Source: Bremia lactucae
Lineage: Eukaryota; Oomycota; Peronosporomycetes; Peronosporales; Peronosporaceae
Assembly: GCF_004359215.1 (NCBI RefSeq)
Contig: NC_090621.1
Location: forward strand, 847,154-893,311
Direction: 5' to 3'
DNA length: 46,158 nt
Shown one piece after another: positions 42,906 through 46,158 of this stretch. The notes under the pieces are model-generated. The model was not told the DNA's origin and ran no database searches. It saw nothing but the letters and a program-made list of their open reading frames with translations. How positions within the stretch are numbered: position 1 is the first letter of the stretch; each line of letters starts with the position of its first letter. The position numbers were made by a program, and so were the translations under genes.

Positions 42906-43617
42906 TGTAATGCGGTGTAACGTTACATAACTATTATTTTCTACAAGAGTAATAACTGATGTCAATGTGCTTTGCACGGCCGTGGTTGACAGGATTCTTC
43001 GTCATCTTGATGCATGATTGATTGTCTTCAAAGATCTTGAGCTCCAGTCCTGCTTCGCATGCCGCATTCTATATCTCAGAGAGTAAGTGATGAATCCACT
43101 TGCCTTCTTGGACGCTAAGCTCAAAGCAATGTATTCTGCCTCGCTGGTTGACAGTGATGCACATGAATATTACATTCTATGAAAGTAAATAAGGAAAGAA
43201 GTACAAATAGTTATCTTCATCACTTATTTGACTTAAGCTTTCCAATATTACCAATTAGAAATATTGACGCAATGAAAGTTAGTTCTCTTGATTGATTGAT
43301 TTGAGTTTAACTTAACCCCGCCAATCGTCACAAGTCACGATTGGGCAATGCGCGAGTAGGCGGCATACATTGGAAGGTTTCAACATTATAAGTCAGTAGT
43401 AGATAGAAGATCGTTACGTAGGAAACTAAATATGTATTAATATAATTTTACTTCTACCTATTTCGAATACTTTGACTTACCTTTGGTATTTAGAGCCGCT
43501 TAGCTTCTTAGACACCTTCCGCTGTTCCCTTGTGTACGTGAAGTTCGAGGCACCTAACCTACACTGCAATCAATGAGCGTAATGTAAAGAAGTACTAGTG
43601 AAAAGTGCCCCGTTACA
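42906..43617 (+). repeat. LTR-B, copy 4, interrupted by a copia fragment
   Basis: Starts TGTAATGCGG and ends GCCCCGTTACA. Without the insert at about 42960-43172 it is about 500 bp like the others. Followed by the primer site TGGTACCACTCCGAAG at 43620, so it is a 5' LTR for the Gag that follows. Confidence 0.85.
42960..43172 (-). mobile_element. copia RNase H fragment inside LTR-B
   Basis: On the minus strand: SLSTSEAEYIALSLASKKA near 43166-43110. After a frame change comes IFEDNQSCIKMTKNPVNHGR followed by AKHIDI, ending at 42960. These are diagnostic copia RNase H boxes. It differs in sequence from the copia at 7384-11672, so it comes from another family. Confidence 0.85.
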
Positions 43618-43669
43618 CCTGGTACCACTCCGAAGTCATTCAACGCCCCACGCACGTTCCATCCAACAT

Positions 43670-44907
43670 TGATATGATGGATGAAGAAGGAGGGAGCTTT
43701 CCAGCCCCTCAAAAAGGCTATCTCACCACGCTTGAAGGGTTTACTCATTTGGGTGACCTTGAACGGAGAGCGATCGAACAAATGAGTTCGGTCGTAGGCA
43801 GGCCAGCCGTTGACGCCATGCTTTACACCCTAGACAGAGATGAACAGCATGCGGCCATAGCCGACTTTTTGCACCTCTAACTCGTCGAAGTCCGTGAGCA
43901 AGTAGTCTTGCTTCACCAGCAAGCCTCTCAGCACTCGGATGTGTTGTGAGAACAGGGTGTTCAACAATTAGAACTGTTGAGACAGCAGCATGTATATGCT
44001 GCTAATAGGCCGACGCTTCCGCGTCGATCCGAAAGCTCAAAAATTGAAGTTTCTACGTTTAAGGCAGTCGAAGGCGACTCCCTTTAAGATGGTTCGTCGA
44101 ATTAAATGACGCCATAGAAGCTCGTCGTATCAGTGATGAGGCGACGAAATAGAATTTTGGCATGTCCAACTTAGCCGGACGCGTCAAATCTTGGGCCTCG
44201 GGGCTCAAGCTTTTCAACCCATCAGTCTTTGGGCATATGAGGTCTTTAAGACCCGGCCTAGACAAAAATATGAGCCGGCACGTGCCGAATTCGGGCTCGA
44301 CCCGAGCTTCTGGATTTGAAGTAGGGCAAGCGTGATTTACACGCTAATGCCCAACATTCACATAGCTGGTCAGTTGTATCGTTAGTCATCCCACTGAACA
44401 ACATACACAGATAACTGTGTTTCTTCAAAGTTTTGCAGACGGCCCTATCAAGACCCACCTTTCCGGATTGAATTAGAGTCGCTCGACAAAGCGTTACTAT
44501 TGCGGAACAGGAGATTTTCAGTCTTGAACAGGTCTTTATCCACTATTAGAGCTGATCGGCCTCCGAGACGACAAGAAATCGGAGGTCCAGAACCTATGGA
44601 CCTCTCGTATGTAGAGAGCGAGAAATCTTGCTCATCAAAATACAAACGATTACAAAATTGTAATTGTTGTCAAAATACGGGCCACTACGCCTATGAGTGT
44701 AGTGCTCTAGCGACAGGATCTTTCTCTCACGAGGAGAAGCGGAGGATACGGATCCGACGCTGTTGCGAAATCGCGACGGTGAGGCGGATTGTAATAAATA
44801 CGGTCGGGATGAGTAGAAGCGGGCGCTCTACTGGCCCGGCAACGCCAAAAGATTTTGCAGGCCATTTGACGATAATTGCTCCCCACACAAACATTGTGTG
44901 TAGCTAG
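43670..44907 (+). pseudogene. gypsy Gag, multiply frameshifted, zinc knuckle kept
   Basis: Begins MMDEEGGSFPAPQKGYLTTL (43676). An N-terminal helical part similar to the other Gag (SSVVGRPAVDAMLYTLDRDE) ends at a stop at 43880. The Gag core (FKAVEGDSL near 44055-44090) and its second half are broken by many stops. The last part (44500-44907) is open: PEPMDLSYVESEK and a complete CCHC knuckle CNCCQNTGHYAYEC at about 44662-44703, which would bind element RNA. It lies after LTR-B4 in the right order for a 5' end. Confidence 0.85.
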
Positions 44908-45240
44908 CCCAGGCGATGATGTTCATCTCATCAGCTTAAAAATATAGTGTCAAATTAGTTGCCACTTAAGTCCCTATTCAAATTCGGGGCGTCGAACGAT
45001 TCTACTAGACACCAATCGATAGAAGACCGCAGGCTCAAATTATTGAGCGTTATATAAATATAACGAGGAGTAAGTGCGCTTAGCCACAGGCGCATCTGTA
45101 GCAGTAAACAAAACGTGTAGTTGGTATCCAATACACGCTAAAGAATAAACCGTACGATCATGATTACGTCGTACTTGATTTGGACGGCAAATTTGATGTC
45201 ATCCTTGGATAACCATCGCTCCGAAAGTACGAGTCATGTA
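44908..45240 (+). pseudogene. gypsy protease remnant
   Basis: FGASNDSTRHQS at about 44980 resembles the active-site region (usually D-x-GASN), with the catalytic Asp lost. RLATGASVAVNK (45078-45113) and DYVVLDLDGKFDVILG (45163-45210) give the flap and C-terminal part. Several stops. Confidence 0.75.
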
Positions 45241-45780
45241 AGAATTAGCGGCATCAAGCCGTGTCGATGCATGTCTCTCGTTCACCAGTGGATCATCTGA
45301 CAAACGTCTCGGAGTGTTCACAAGTGTGTAGATGTCCTACGAGTGAGTGCGATGGCCTCACTTGTGGTTCGGACGTTTGCACGACTGCACAAGACCCCGT
45401 GGAGTAAGATCCCGACGGCCGTGCACAAGCACAGGCAGCGTCGAAGGCTCACCATTGTGACGTGGACATAGTTACCGACGGCTGTGCGCAAGCATTGGCA
45501 GCGACGAAGTTTGAGTACTCGAATATATGAAGTGATACGAAAAAATATATGCTTGCATATAAAGCAACACCCACAAATTTCAAAAGTCTGTCTATAAGAG
45601 ACAGTGCGAAAGTCCTAGATCGACTGGCGAAGATCTCGATGTGGTTGCGCAACCATAGCTCGACGCAGTTGGGGAGGATATACTCCCCAAAGAAAAACTG
45701 AGGGAATAAGTCCCCGAAAATCTGCGGGAATAAGTCCCCAGAAACCTGTAGGAGAAGCTCCGAGGTGCAGGCTCCAGTAG
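45241..45780 (+). other. gypsy protease-RT spacer with short repeats
   Basis: Near 45300-45390 one frame gives NVSECSQVCRCPTSECDGLT, a Cys-rich spacer seen in oomycete pol. 45410-45510 has two diverged copies of an ACGGCYGTGCRCAAGCAYDGGCAGCG-like unit. 45660-45755 has three imperfect units of GGGAATAAGTCCCC. No intact gene. Confidence 0.55.
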
Positions 45781-46158
45781 CCTTTAAAAATGAGTTTCAA
45801 AGAGAGAACTGAGACATTAAAGTCTTAGTAAACAACTGATTAAGTGCAGGCGCTTATACACTTAATCTGAAAGCACCTCCGAAGTTAGCTTCGAAGATGA
45901 CTCAATTGCCAACACTAGCACCGAAATGGTTCTTTCGTGATCTTCGTAGTGGCAAAAGTGAAGCATATTGCATTCTTGTCACAGATGACGACCACGTGGT
46001 CGTAGGGCGAACGGATTCTCAGCAGCTCATCAATGGACGAAGTGTCCTCTGAGAAGAATTGTATTGAATTGCTTACGTCTTATTTCTCGAAGTCGTAAAA
46101 ATATTTTGAATAATGATTTGATAGAATCGAACGATGTGCTCCCTGAATCCGTACCGTG
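45781..46158 (+). pseudogene. gypsy pol start, runs off the window
   Basis: Homologous to 13085-13410 and 1-300: SEAYCILVTDDDHVVV near 45957-46005 and INGRSVL near 46030. A deletion and stop near 46050 break it. RT would follow beyond the window. Confidence 0.75.

Noticed and set aside
1..46158. CRISPR arrays, bacterial operons or phage features
   Set aside because: No regularly spaced repeats; content is clearly eukaryotic retroelements and oomycete effectors.

Overview
The window reads as eukaryotic, repeat-dominated accessory DNA from an oomycete, most likely a Peronosporales plant pathogen (downy mildew or Phytophthora relative). The evidence is several copies of a Crinkler (CRN) effector with an LYLAK motif (a variant of LFLAK) and an HV/ILVELP boundary motif, oomycete-style Ty3/gypsy elements with a chromodomain, and a short TTTAGGG telomere-like tract. 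I cannot name the species. Only one gene looks intact at full length, a 592-codon CRN at 39429-41207 (minus). Almost everything else is retroelement sequence, decayed gene copies or duplicated blocks.

Layout. 1-5322: 3' part of a Ty3/gypsy element (A1): RT, RNase H, integrase, chromodomain, then an antisense ORF (aORF, 4804->3084), polypurine tract and 3' LTR (LTR-A). 5323-5795: part of a duplicated block. 5796-7380: 5' LTR (LTR-C) and gag-like start of another element, with 5-bp target duplication TCTAA. 7384-11672: Ty1/copia element on the minus strand. 11673-18760: block X: reversed U segment, LTR-B gypsy remnant, inverted LTR-B piece, U1 (a decayed gene with a bZIP-like basic region), CRN1 (frameshifted, C-terminus deleted), and downstream segment D1. 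18768-21019: candidate LTR, minus-strand gypsy gag, a tRNA-derived SINE with 17-bp target duplications, LTR-A. 21220-28283: LTR-A, gag start, a 1-N join, CRN2 N-terminal fragment, aORF copy 2, LTR-A, then block Y (reversed U, LTR-B, telomere-like insert, pol remnant, U2). 28281-29613: aORF fragment, RT fragment, 100-N gap, end of LTR-C. 29614-37543: block P (reversed U, LTR-B, gag, inverted LTR with a perfect hairpin, U3, CRN3 with two frameshifts, D3). 37544-39428: LTR-A pieces, 1-N join, D4. 39429-46158: CRN4 (intact), U4, LTR-B with a copia fragment inside it, gypsy gag, protease and start of pol.

How it fits together. The CRN, its upstream segment U and its downstream segment D travel as one unit, copied at least four times (CRN1-CRN4) next to LTR-B gypsy elements. 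Two junctions, at 22460 and 28283, are reciprocal and imply a roughly 5.8-kb inversion that split CRN2 from its upstream DNA and split one aORF. The two halves of another duplicated block lie about 24 kb apart (5795 and 29614), separated by the LTR-C insertion and its contents. The two 1-N joins and the 100-N gap mean some of this mosaic could be scaffolding error.

The most unusual item is the aORF. It is a long antisense reading frame between gypsy pol and the 3' LTR that overlaps the pol C-terminus including the chromodomain, starts about 77 bp from the LTR, and carries a Cys/His cluster and a coiled coil. Parts of it persist in three places.
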